NCBI RefSeq assembly: GCF_000213055.1
Contig: NZ_CM001165.1
Coordinates: 3,866,945 to 3,930,944 of the forward strand
Length of the DNA: 64,000 bases
Direction: 5' to 3'
DNA from: Streptomyces sp. Tu6071
Lineage (GTDB): Bacteria > Actinomycetota > Actinomycetes > Streptomycetales > Streptomycetaceae
In this document: in pieces, positions 35,108 through 43,316 of the stretch
How positions within the stretch are numbered: position 1 is the stretch's first letter
Layout: every line of letters begins with the position of its first letter
Made by a program: the position numbers and the translations under genes
The notes under the pieces: generated by a model
What the model saw: the letters and a program-made list of their open reading frames with translations, nothing else
Told to the model about the DNA's origin: nothing
Database searches by the model: none

Positions 35108-35199
35108 GGGTGCTAGATGCGAGTTCCCTGATCAGATCGGGGATGTGGTGCTAGCGGGGCTGCTAGGTCTAGCACCGGCGGGGTGCTAGACCTAGCAGC
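35108..35199. repeat. TGCTAG palindrome cluster behind traB (candidate clt or terminator)
   Basis: Six TGCTAG half-sites occur in 92 bp: single copies at 35111 and 35149, then TGCTAGGTCTAGCA and TGCTAGACCTAGCA. The last two form a perfect 18-bp hairpin (35159-35176 and 35182-35199, loop GGCGG). The cluster is directly downstream of traB on the minus strand. In Streptomyces plasmids the TraB recognition site clt lies beside traB and is made of short repeats, so this is a candidate. It could also be the operon terminator. Confidence 0.6.
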
Positions 35200-35207
35200 G
35201 GTCCGCG

Positions 35208-37478
35208 TCAGCCCTTTCCGGGCTTTGTGTCACGTTCGGTGATTGCTTTGAGGATGTCGGCGCGGGCGATGCCGCGCCGGGTGGTGCCCTTGCCCTTGTC
35301 GGAGGTGCCCCAGACGTCGAGGGCGCTGACGCCGTGCGGGCGCAGGTTCTTGGCGACGGTCTCGGCCTTCCAGCCTTGGTAGACGTCGGGGCGCAGGTCG
35401 GCGAGCCGGGTGGCGACCTTCTCGTTCCACACCTTCTCCTCGTCGACTGCCACGACCTTCAGCACGTCGGCGAGGAGGTCGAAGGAGGCGTCTTCGGTCT
35501 GGGGGAGCTGGCCGATGGCGTGGCCGGTGATGTTGCCGTACTCCTCGCGCATGGCGCGGGCGCGGGCGACGACCTGTTCGGCGCCGACCGCGTCGACGAA
35601 GGCGCTGGCGACGATGCGGGGATCGTCTCCTTCCCCGGCCATCCAGCAGATGCCCCGGTCGGTGCGGGAGAACATCGTGGCCCGGTACCCGGCCTTGTAC
35701 ATCGAGGTGCCCAGCACCATGTCGTTGGCGGGCTGTGCCATGACCTTGAGGCAGAACCGCAGCACCGCGTTCGCCGAGATGCCGGTGGGCAGCGACTTCG
35801 CGTCGGGCCGCTGGGTGCCGAACAGCATCGTCATCCCCAGGGCGGGGCCGCGTTTGCCCAGGTCGGTGCAGATCTCTTCGATCTCCGCGCCGTACTTCTC
35901 GTGCTCGAAGGGCACCTGGCACTCGTCGAACCCGGCGACGATCGGGTGCAGGCCGAGGGACTTGTCGTCGGCGAGCTGCGGGGTGACCTTCGACTCCGGG
36001 CACCGCGTGCGGGGCAGCGACTTGATGACCTTCGCCCGACGCCGCAGCTCCTGGCGCAGCTCTCGCAGCGTGTGGAGGACGTACTCGATGTCCTCGTCCT
36101 CGTCGCCCGCGCGGTAGCGGTGGCAGACGGGTTCGAGGGCGCCGAAGTCGCCGGTGCCCTTGAAGTCGAAGGCGTGGACCTCCGCGCGGGGATCGAGAGC
36201 GGCGATGAGCAGGAACAGCCGCATCAGGAACGTCTTGCCCATGCGCGGGATCGAGCCGACGATGACGGAGGCGAACATCAAGGTCACGGACACGTCGCCC
36301 ATGCGCTGGTCGTTGCCGAAGACGACCGGTTTGAACAGGTCGACGCTGCCCGACTTCAGCAGCGGCCAGGCGGGCTTGGTCGTCTCGTTCATCGGCTTGT
36401 CCCCGACCCACAGCACGAGCCGTCCCTCGTGCTCGGTCGGGTCGGACGAGGGCCACACGCAGCCGACCTTGCGGCGCAGCCCGGAGGCGAGCGACTTGCG
36501 GGCCTCCATGATGTCCTCCGGGGTGACACCCCAGGGCAGATCGAGGTCGGCGCGGTAGCCGGGCCCGTCGCGGGTGATCTCGGAGGTGAAGCGCATCCCG
36601 TTCATGTCGCCACCCTTCTTGATGGCGGCGGTCAGCTTCGGGTTGCCGATGTTGTCCAGCGCGCGCAGGACGATCGAGGTGGTCAGCTTCTCCAGCTCGG
36701 TCTTCACCACCGCCCGCCCGATGACGGGCTCATCGGCCTTGCCACCCTTGAACCCGGCGACCAGCACGGCGGCGGACGCGAACAGCACGAGCCAGCCCGG
36801 CGCCAGGATGTAGCAGGCCATCGCCAGCGGCACCCCGATGAGCCCGGCGACGGCCATGACCAGCATGCGCAGCCGCACGCGGCGGTCGCGCTGGCGCGAC
36901 AGCTTCAGGTACTCGCCGGTGTTCTCGTGCGCCACCTCGTACGAGCGCAGCGGGGCGGCTTCGGCGTCCCACACCCACCGGTTGGTCTGCGAGATCAGCC
37001 GGGCCGCACCGGCGGGCGCGTCCAGAGTGAGCCGGTACAGGTACCAGGGGGTACGGATGCCGTGGTAGGCGGTGGCGTAGAAGGCGTTGCCCGTCGCGCG
37101 CTGGGTGGTGGAGACGAACCCGGGCTTGGACGTGAGCCAGGACGGCAGGATCGGCTTGCGCTTGAACGTCGTGATCCCGGGGCCAGGCAGGGCGACCGGG
37201 TCGGCCGGACGCGGCCCCGCCTCCTGTCCCGACTCGCTCCCGTCCTCGTCGGGCGACGGGTCGAGGGTGGCGACGCCCGACCCGTCGCGTGCCGGGTCGG
37301 CCGACCGCAGCACCGACCCGGCGGCGGTCGCGTCGGGCGACGGGTCGGCGGACGGGTCGGGCGAGGAGGCGCGGGCGTTGCGCACCTTGTCGAGGTCGAC
37401 GACATCGCCCGGGCGGTCGTCGTTCATGTCGGCTTCGAGACGTTCGAAGAACTCGTGGTTCTCGTCGGGGTGGTTCAC
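35208..37478 (-). CDS. traB: TraB-type FtsK/SpoIIIE DNA translocase
   Basis: This 756-residue protein is the main conjugation motor, pumping double-stranded DNA between hyphae. A disordered acidic N-terminus (1-100) precedes two membrane helices (about 205-245), a motor domain with Walker A GSIPRMGKT near 410, the Walker B-like IVAGFDECQ and LFGTQRPDAKS, and a C-terminal winged-helix-like part (ISALDVWGTSDKGKGTTR region). GTG at 37478 is chosen because GGAAGG lies 8 bases upstream; GTG at 37484 would have no spacing. Confidence 0.9.
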   Translation of the reverse strand: MNHPDENHEFFERLEADMNDDRPGDVVDLDKVRNARASSPDPSADPSPDATAAGSVLRSADPARDGSGVATLDPSPDEDGSESGQEAGPRPADPVALPGPGITTFKRKPILPSWLTSKPGFVSTTQRATGNAFYATAYHGIRTPWYLYRLTLDAPAGAARLISQTNRWVWDAEAAPLRSYEVAHENTGEYLKLSRQRDRRVRLRMLVMAVAGLIGVPLAMACYILAPGWLVLFASAAVLVAGFKGGKADEPVIGRAVVKTELEKLTTSIVLRALDNIGNPKLTAAIKKGGDMNGMRFTSEITRDGPGYRADLDLPWGVTPEDIMEARKSLASGLRRKVGCVWPSSDPTEHEGRLVLWVGDKPMNETTKPAWPLLKSGSVDLFKPVVFGNDQRMGDVSVTLMFASVIVGSIPRMGKTFLMRLFLLIAALDPRAEVHAFDFKGTGDFGALEPVCHRYRAGDEDEDIEYVLHTLRELRQELRRRAKVIKSLPRTRCPESKVTPQLADDKSLGLHPIVAGFDECQVPFEHEKYGAEIEEICTDLGKRGPALGMTMLFGTQRPDAKSLPTGISANAVLRFCLKVMAQPANDMVLGTSMYKAGYRATMFSRTDRGICWMAGEGDDPRIVASAFVDAVGAEQVVARARAMREEYGNITGHAIGQLPQTEDASFDLLADVLKVVAVDEEKVWNEKVATRLADLRPDVYQGWKAETVAKNLRPHGVSALDVWGTSDKGKGTTRRGIARADILKAITERDTKPGKG

Positions 37479-37505
37479 TGGCACTTCCTTCCAGGGATGG
37501 AGGGG

Positions 37506-37548
37506 CCGGGCCCGGCCGACGCTGTGAGAGGTGGGCGGCCGGGCCCGG
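37506..37548. terminator. hairpin between methyltransferase and traB
   Basis: Perfect 13-bp arms CCGGGCCCGGCCG / CGGCCGGGCCCGG lie in the 82-bp gap between the methyltransferase stop and the traB start on the minus strand. Confidence 0.65.
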
Positions 37549-37560
37549 GGAGGTAGTGGC

Positions 37561-39072
37561 TCAGGCGGCGTTGGCGCTGGTGCGGGCGAGCGCTTGGGCG
37601 ACGCGGGCGCCGATCCACTGGGCGACGTTGCAGGAGACGGCGTTCCCGGCCTGCATGGTCTGTTCGCCCTTGTTGCCGAGCACGGTGTAGTCGGTGGGGA
37701 AGCGCTGCGCGAGGAGCTGTTCGCGTGGCTGGATCATCCGGTAGTGGCAGTCCTCCAGCTCCGGCGCCGGTGAGGCGATGGCGGCGGAGTCCCTGGTGCC
37801 CAGCGTGTGCAGCGGCTCTGCGGTGCTCTTGGCCGCCGCGTTGCGGTAGGGGATGACGAGCCAGTGATGGCGGCCCTGCCCGGTCACGGTGTCGACGGGC
37901 AGGGAGACGGGGCGGGCGGTGGCGTTGCGGCGCAGGGTGACGATGAAGGAGTCGTCGGCCTGCTGCGGGACGGCGAGCGCGTGACTGTCCCGCGCGGTGA
38001 TGGTCCCGAAGGGCTCGGTGATGCTGCGCACCATGTCGACCGGTCGGGCGTTGCCGCCGTAGTTCTTGACGTAGAACGCCCCGCTCGGCACGAGGACCGC
38101 GTCCCCGATCTTCACCGTGCGGGAGGCCAGGGGTGCCGCGTCGGCGGGCACGGCCCGTCCGTCGTGACCGCCGTGGTTCACGGTCAGCACCATCCGCTGT
38201 TCGCCGAGCAGGTCGAGCCCGGCACGGATGCGCTTGATGGTGTTCGCGGCCAGCGGTCGGAGCTTGTGGGATGCGCGGTCGCCGATGCGTACCCCGAGAT
38301 TGGTCCAGTCGATGATCGAGGCGGCGGGGCGTACGTAGGGCTCCACGATCGCGTGACGGCAGCGGGTGTTGGGGCACCGGTAGTCGTACTGCTGCTTGTA
38401 CTTGCCCACCCGGCGGCCGTTGCGCCAGGACTGGACGGCGTACACGTCCTGGCCGCACTGCGCGCACCAGGCGGGCGGCGACGGCTTGAGGTCCGGGAGC
38501 GGAATGCCCCTGCGGGTGAAGACCACGTAGACGCGGTCCCGCCACTGCGGGGCGGGGTCGTTGCCCACGCCCCCGATGTGCGCGGAGGAGGCGGAGACGA
38601 TCTGGCTGTTGTAGCCGAGCATCTCCATGCCCTTGCGCCACCACTCGAACAGTTCCCAGTCGACGACGAACTCCAGGACGTTCTCGCACAGCACGGCCTG
38701 GTAGCGGTGGACTTCGGTGGCCCGGATGACGTCGTAGGCCGTGGCGCGGGTGCGTTCCCACGCCCCGTCGGCCACGCCGCCGTACTCCTCCAGGTCGAAG
38801 GCGAGCTGTCCGTGGGTGCGCTTGCGCCCGCCCGCCGGGGAGATCTCCGTGCAGATCGGCGAGGCCCACAGCACGTCGGTACGCGGCAGGCGCCGCATGT
38901 CGTAGTTGTTGACGTCGGCGCACAGGTGGTCTGCGCCGGGATGGTTCGCCGCGTGCGTCTCGACCGCGCGCTGCCAGTGGTTCGCGGCCAGGCGCAGGTC
39001 GTACCCGGCCGCGACCAGCCCGGTGGATGAGCCGCCCGCACCGCAGAACAGGTCAGTGAACGTCAGGCCCAT
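37561..39072 (-). CDS. orphan C5-cytosine DNA methyltransferase with zinc-ribbon insertion
   Basis: This 503-residue enzyme has motif I DLFCGAGGSSTGL at the N-terminus, motif IV as ASPICTEIS (catalytic Cys, with SPIC in place of the common SPPC), motif VI ENV, motif VIII RDRVYVVFTRRG and motifs IX/X at QREQLLAQRFP and AGNAVSCNVAQ. Between VIII and the target-recognition part is a Cys4 cluster, CAQC and CPNTRC, plus His. No restriction endonuclease is adjacent, so it is likely a protective methylase against host restriction. GAGGAG precedes the ATG. Confidence 0.85.
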   Translation of the reverse strand: MGLTFTDLFCGAGGSSTGLVAAGYDLRLAANHWQRAVETHAANHPGADHLCADVNNYDMRRLPRTDVLWASPICTEISPAGGRKRTHGQLAFDLEEYGGVADGAWERTRATAYDVIRATEVHRYQAVLCENVLEFVVDWELFEWWRKGMEMLGYNSQIVSASSAHIGGVGNDPAPQWRDRVYVVFTRRGIPLPDLKPSPPAWCAQCGQDVYAVQSWRNGRRVGKYKQQYDYRCPNTRCRHAIVEPYVRPAASIIDWTNLGVRIGDRASHKLRPLAANTIKRIRAGLDLLGEQRMVLTVNHGGHDGRAVPADAAPLASRTVKIGDAVLVPSGAFYVKNYGGNARPVDMVRSITEPFGTITARDSHALAVPQQADDSFIVTLRRNATARPVSLPVDTVTGQGRHHWLVIPYRNAAAKSTAEPLHTLGTRDSAAIASPAPELEDCHYRMIQPREQLLAQRFPTDYTVLGNKGEQTMQAGNAVSCNVAQWIGARVAQALARTSANAA

Positions 39073-39098
39073 GCCCAACTCCTCAAAGCGTCGGTGGT

Positions 39099-39424
39099 TC
39101 ACAGCTCGAACAGGCCCGGCACGTCGGCGACGGGGGCCGCCGCACGGCGCGCGGCGCGCGTGGCGGCGCTGTGGCACGGGGCGCACCACGCGAGCAAGGC
39201 GCCGACAGGAGTGGCGGCTGCGGCCACCTCCCTGGTGAGCGGGTCGGCCGGAGCGGCGATCAGCCGCACCCGCTCCCCGTGCTTACTGGTGTAGGCGTCG
39301 TGCTCGCGCGGGCAGCGCCCCTCGCTCTTGGCGTGCAGGTTCCCGCACGCTCCGGTGCACTGGCAGCGAAAGCCCGCCGCCCGCATCACCGGCCGCCACG
39401 TGGAGAGACCGGCCAGAGGCTCAC

Positions 39425-39428
<4 letters not shown>
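39099..39428 (-). CDS. small HNH-like zinc protein
   Basis: This 109-residue protein contains CQCTGACGNLH, C-x-REHDAY and a C-terminal WCAPCHSAATRAAR. The spacing of Cys pairs and the final CxxCH resemble a compact HNH endonuclease or a degenerate zinc finger. It overlaps the GGDEF gene by 4 bases and lies 26 bp upstream of the methyltransferase. An HNH-methylase pairing is suggestive but the catalytic His-Asn-His is not clear. Confidence 0.55.
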
Positions 39429-40047
<619 letters not shown>

Positions 40048-40051
<4 letters not shown>

Positions 40052-41124
40052 GCGGCGACCGCCTCGCGCTCCTCGGCGCCCGCCTCGTCCTCGTCCTCCC
40101 GTACGGACGTGTCCTCGGTGGGCGCCTGTACGGGGGGCTGCGCGGCGCGTTCGGCGCGCAGGGTGTCGCGGACCGTGCGGGAGGCGGCGGCCGAGCAGTG
40201 CAGCTCACGGCGCAGCGCGTCGGCGGTGAGCGCCGCGTCCGCCCAGGCGTGCGTCAACTTCCGGGCTTCCGTGAGGACTTCGTCGGCGGGACGGGGTGCG
40301 GGCTTGCTCGCAGTCCTCTTCCGCACCGTCTTGCGGGGCGCGGGCGCGGGCGGGGCCGGGGTCGGCGGTACGGGCGGCAGCTCCGGCGCCGCGCTCGGAG
40401 CGGGCAGCGCGGCGGGCGGGGGCGCGTCCTCGGCGACGGGAGTGACGGGGGCGACCTCGTCGGCGGGGGCGATCTCGCCGAGCCGCAGGAGTACGCGCTC
40501 CGTCCGGGGCGTACGCGAGCGCCAGCGCCGCCCGTGCAACTCCCGCAACCGGGCGCGGGCGAGGACCCGTTCGCGCTCGCGGGCGAGGGCGTCGCCGTAG
40601 CTGGTGATCTCCCACAGCGTCATGCGCCGCCACAGCGCGAACGTGCTGAGCGGGGCGAGGAGCCAGCGGGAACGGCGGATCTTCTCCATGCGGCGGCCGG
40701 TCGCGGCGCCGATGCGGACGCTGTAGACGTGGGCGCCGATCTCGGAGAAGACCACCCACAGCAGCGGCATCGTGCCGTGCGCGACCTTCGCCCACACCCC
40801 GTGCCCGGCGGCGACGTTCAGGCCGCAGGTGATCAGGGTGAGCACCCACGGCACGAACCGCACCCACGCAAGGGCCATGTCCAGGCGGATGAGGAGCAGG
40901 TTCGCCACGGTGAAGACGGGAATGGCGAGGTCGATGCCGACCGGAAGCATCCACGGCGAGGTGAACCCCCACTGCGCGGCGGCCCTCGACACGGCGTTGA
41001 AGGAGGAGACGAGCCCGAGCGCGCCGACCCCGGCGGCGGAGAATGCCCCGGCTCCGGCAAGGCCCATCTCGGGGCGGGTGAGCGGCGGGACGTCCGTACG
41101 GGGCCCGGCGGCGGTGCTGCTCAT
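40048..41124 (-). CDS. DUF2637 membrane protein (AICE/plasmid spread-type)
   Basis: This 358-residue protein has four hydrophobic helices in residues 20-150 (including MLPVGIDLAIPVFTVANLLLI and VPWVLTLITCGLNVAAGHGVW), a family typical of actinobacterial conjugative elements. A basic region and a Pro/Ala-rich linker lead to a C-terminal helix-turn-helix-like stretch (LTADALRRELHCSAAASRTVRDTL). It could tie DNA to the membrane. It overlaps both neighbours by 4 bases. Confidence 0.75.
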
Positions 41125-41738
41125 GAGGCCACCCCCGCTGCGGGCATGACCCTGTTGGGCAGGCCCGTGAGGTCGGCGATATCGTCGCCGGTCAGCTTCG
41201 TGCGCTCGTTCATCGCGAGCGCGACGGCGCGGATCTCGCCCCACAGGTGGCCGACCTTGCGGCGGGCCATGCCCCGGACCATCCCCCAGGACTTGCCGCC
41301 CTCGGGAACCGAGGTGACCCCCAGCGGGATGCCGAACCCGGCGAGCGCGTCGACGGCCATGGCGCGGTCGTGCTCGGCGGCGCAGGCAAGGGCCCGCTCC
41401 GGCGTCCACAACCCGTACGCGAGCAGGTAGCCCACCTGCGCGACCTGCCCGGCGGCGCACATCGCGGCGAACTGCCACGGCGACATGACCGAGGACTCGG
41501 AGCGGGTGCCGCCGGTCACGCCCCACCGGCCCGGCTCCGGGGCCCAGGCGATGACCTCGCTGGTGTGCACGCGCATCCCGTAGGCGAGCGCGAGAACCGC
41601 GTGGCCCGCCTCGTGGAACGCCAGGCCGAGACGGGCCTCCTCGTAGCTGAGGGGCACCTCGATGAGCGGGCGGGGGCGGCCCCGGTGGTCCGCGAGCTGC
41701 GCCGGGGTGGGGACGGTGGTGTCGGTCGGGGCACTCAT
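41121..41738 (-). CDS. M41-like metallopeptidase-domain protein
   Basis: This 205-residue protein carries the zinc-peptidase signature in LAFHEAGHAVLALAYGM (HExxH), as in FtsH, but has no AAA domain and no membrane segment. A distal acidic ligand cannot be assigned with certainty. The later part has VGHLWGEIRAVALAMNE, resembling the helical region of M41 enzymes. It is coupled to DUF2637 and to the next gene by overlaps. A stand-alone peptidase domain may cut an element regulator; this is inference. Confidence 0.65.
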   Translation of the reverse strand: MSAPTDTTVPTPAQLADHRGRPRPLIEVPLSYEEARLGLAFHEAGHAVLALAYGMRVHTSEVIAWAPEPGRWGVTGGTRSESSVMSPWQFAAMCAAGQVAQVGYLLAYGLWTPERALACAAEHDRAMAVDALAGFGIPLGVTSVPEGGKSWGMVRGMARRKVGHLWGEIRAVALAMNERTKLTGDDIADLTGLPNRVMPAAGVAS

Positions 41739-42001
41739 GCGGCACCCCCCGCCGGCCGCCGCGCGGCGGCGTTCGCGAGGTCGCGCCGCACGGCGAGGAC
41801 CCGGTTGTTGGTCCGCCGCAGCCGCTGCATGTCGATCTCGGAGGGGACGCGGTCCAGGAGCGTGATGTACGCGTCGAGGTGTTCGACCTCCGCCTCGATG
41901 AGCGGCATCTCGGCCTCGACGGCGAGCAGCTCCGCGTCGGAGGGCTCCCGCTCGGTCCCGCGCGGGATGAGGTTCCCCTGAATCGGGGAGATGATGAACA
42001 T
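41735..42001 (-). CDS. small conserved AICE protein (possibly DUF6284)
   Basis: This 88-residue protein is acidic and helical, with EPSDAELLAVEAEMPLIEAEVEHLDA followed by a basic half (RLRRTNNRVLAVRRDLANAAARR). It overlaps the peptidase gene by 4 bases. Such a protein is a regular companion of these operons in Streptomyces; function unknown. Confidence 0.65.
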   Translation of the reverse strand: MFIISPIQGNLIPRGTEREPSDAELLAVEAEMPLIEAEVEHLDAYITLLDRVPSEIDMQRLRRTNNRVLAVRRDLANAAARRPAGGAA

Positions 42002-42040
42002 GGGTCGTGGTCTCCCTGGAAGTTGGCAACGGCCCGAACC

Positions 42041-42070
42041 GCACCCCCGGAGCTGCAACTCCGGGGGTGC
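42041..42070. terminator. hairpin in the AICE operon leader of the 88-aa gene
   Basis: Perfect 12-bp arms GCACCCCCGGAG / CTCCGGGGGTGC with a 6-base loop lie 40 bp upstream of the small gene on the minus strand and just after the first tRNA-like minihelix. It may cap or attenuate the transcript. Confidence 0.6.
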
Positions 42071-42115
42071 TCGCCGTTGAGAAGGTGGGCCCGCCGCGAG
42101 AAGACGGCAGGCAGC

Positions 42116-42158
42116 GCCCCGGCCGGGAGTCGAACCCGGCCTTCGACCATCGGGGCTG
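42116..42158 (-). repeat. tRNA-like minihelix repeat, copy 1
   Basis: This 43-bp sequence is identical to 42437-42479. Read on the minus strand it has 5' GCCCCG pairing with CGGGGC, and a perfect T-arm of CCGGG, loop TTCGACT, and CCCGG. The D and anticodon arms are replaced by about 10 bases. It lies between two genes of the operon and could be an RNase P/Z processing signal. It is not a functional tRNA. Confidence 0.7.
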
Positions 42159-42169
42159 CGGTGCGGGGA

Positions 42170-42388
42170 TCAGGCGTGGCGGGGGAACCACCGGCCCTTG
42201 TTGACGTCGGACAGCTCGTCCAACTTGTCGTCCACGGAACGGCCCAGCTTCTCGGCCTCCCCGTAGTTGCCGACCGCCTTCATCTGGTCCTGAGCGCCAC
42301 GAGTGGCCTTGATGTCGGCGGTGATGTCCGCCTTGAGCTGGTCGTCGGAGAAGGTGTTGCGGGAGAAGAAGTGACGGGCGGAGGACAT
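42170..42388 (-). CDS. small conserved AICE protein
   Basis: This 72-residue, charged, helical protein (DDQLKADITADIKATRGAQ, YGEAEKLGRSVDDKLDEL) starts MSSARHFFSRNTF and ends with basic RWFPRHA. It lies between the two tRNA-like minihelices. It could be a coiled-coil regulator; no family is recognised. Confidence 0.6.
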   Translation of the reverse strand: MSSARHFFSRNTFSDDQLKADITADIKATRGAQDQMKAVGNYGEAEKLGRSVDDKLDELSDVNKGRWFPRHA

Positions 42389-42436
42389 ACGGACTCCTTG
42401 AAGAGGTGGGTTCTCGGCGCCAGAGCGCGCCGGAGT

Positions 42437-42479
42437 GCCCCGGCCGGGAGTCGAACCCGGCCTTCGACCATCGGGGCTG
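42437..42479 (-). repeat. tRNA-like minihelix repeat, copy 2
   Basis: Identical in all 43 bases to 42116-42158 and in the same orientation, 16 bp after the stop of the RapZ-C gene and 49 bp before the 72-residue gene. The sequences flanking the two copies differ, so the repeat itself is under selection or recently copied. Confidence 0.72.
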
Positions 42480-42494
42480 TGCGTACGGGAGGGC

Positions 42495-42875
42495 TCAGCG
42501 CTCGACGACCGGGCGGCTCAGGTCCCGGTGCGTGACGCTGACCTCGTGGCCCTCGGCCCGCAGCAGCTCGGCGAGCAGCAGCGCGAACGTCGGGGCGCGG
42601 TGGCGGCCCCCGGCGCAGCCGTCCGCGACGGTGACCTCCCCGGCGCTCGGCCCGGAGGCGAAGGCGGTGACGGCGCGAGCCGTGGCGGCGACCAGGTCGA
42701 GGACACCGGGCGTGGACCGGACGGCGTCGCGTACGGGGGCGTCCTCGGCGGTCATGTACCGCAGCTCGGGCGAGACGTGCGGGTCACGGAAGTGCTCGCG
42801 CAGGTCCACGGTCAGGTGCGCGGCTGGGGCCGCACCGTGCAGGTAGCCGAACGAGATGAGCTGTACAGCAGCCAT
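42495..42875 (-). CDS. RapZ C-terminal-domain protein
   Basis: This 126-residue protein has the hallmarks of the RapZ C-terminal domain: ISFGYLHG, DLREHFRDPH, TPGV and ADGCAGGRHRAPTFALLLAELL. The N-terminal P-loop kinase domain of RapZ is missing. In enterobacteria this domain binds RNA and glucosamine-6-phosphate; in conjugative elements its role is unknown. It is the first gene of the long minus-strand operon. Confidence 0.82.
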   Translation of the reverse strand: MAAVQLISFGYLHGAAPAAHLTVDLREHFRDPHVSPELRYMTAEDAPVRDAVRSTPGVLDLVAATARAVTAFASGPSAGEVTVADGCAGGRHRAPTFALLLAELLRAEGHEVSVTHRDLSRPVVER

Positions 42876-43316
42876 CAGAACCTCACAGGTCAGAAGAGGG
42901 GATGAACCGGCTCCCCGCGCTCCTCCTGGTACCGCCACAACGGGCGGGACGAGGAGGAGAGGCAGCCGGCCGCCGCAGATCAGCGGCGGCGGAGGTGAGC
43001 TGTGCGCGGGACTTGAACCGCGCGGGCCACCTTCTTGTCCTGAGGACAGGTGGCGGGTCCTCGTCCACTGTTCAGTTGTCAAGGAACGAGCAGGTCAGGG
43101 CGTCGATGGCGTGCGGCGAAGCCGCCTTCCTCGGGCGCTCTCCCGGCCCTCCGCCCGGCGGCGACACCCGCAAGGGCATCGGAATACCGGGCCGTTCAGT
43201 CCTGTTGAGGAGAAGTCCTCTTGAGGAGTTGCTAAGACTATGAACTGCCTCACGCGGGGTCGTCAAGACCTCATGAGGACTTAAGCTGTGATCGCTACGA
43301 ACCAAGGAGACTTGCC
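42876..43316. promoter_or_regulatory. divergent control region of the AICE
   Basis: This 441-bp region separates the core operon (minus) from the GntR regulator (plus). Near 43003-43054 there is a T-arm-like hairpin (GCGCGGGACTTGAACCGCGC) and a second hairpin built on GCCACC and GGTGGC around TGTCCTGAGGACA. From 43200 on are three palindromic CCTCNTGAGG-type sites. Promoters of both transcription units should be here. Confidence 0.65.
43200..43280. promoter_or_regulatory. three candidate operators of the GntR regulator
   Basis: TCCTGTTGAGGAG (43200-43212), TCCTCTTGAGGAG (43216-43228) and ACCTCATGAGGAC (43268-43280) share the palindrome CCTCNTGAGG. They lie 37 to 117 bp before the regulator gene. 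This is the expected layout for autoregulation and repression of the divergent operon, as with KorSA of pSAM2. Confidence 0.65.

Noticed and set aside
42116..42158. Taking the minihelix repeats as true tRNA genes
   Set aside because: There is a perfect T-arm and acceptor-like stem but no D arm, anticodon arm or anticodon; only about 10 bases connect the two parts.
43003..43060. A possible tRNA gene upstream of the AICE operon
   Set aside because: A T-arm-like hairpin and a second hairpin exist, but no acceptor stem pairs and no cloverleaf can be completed.
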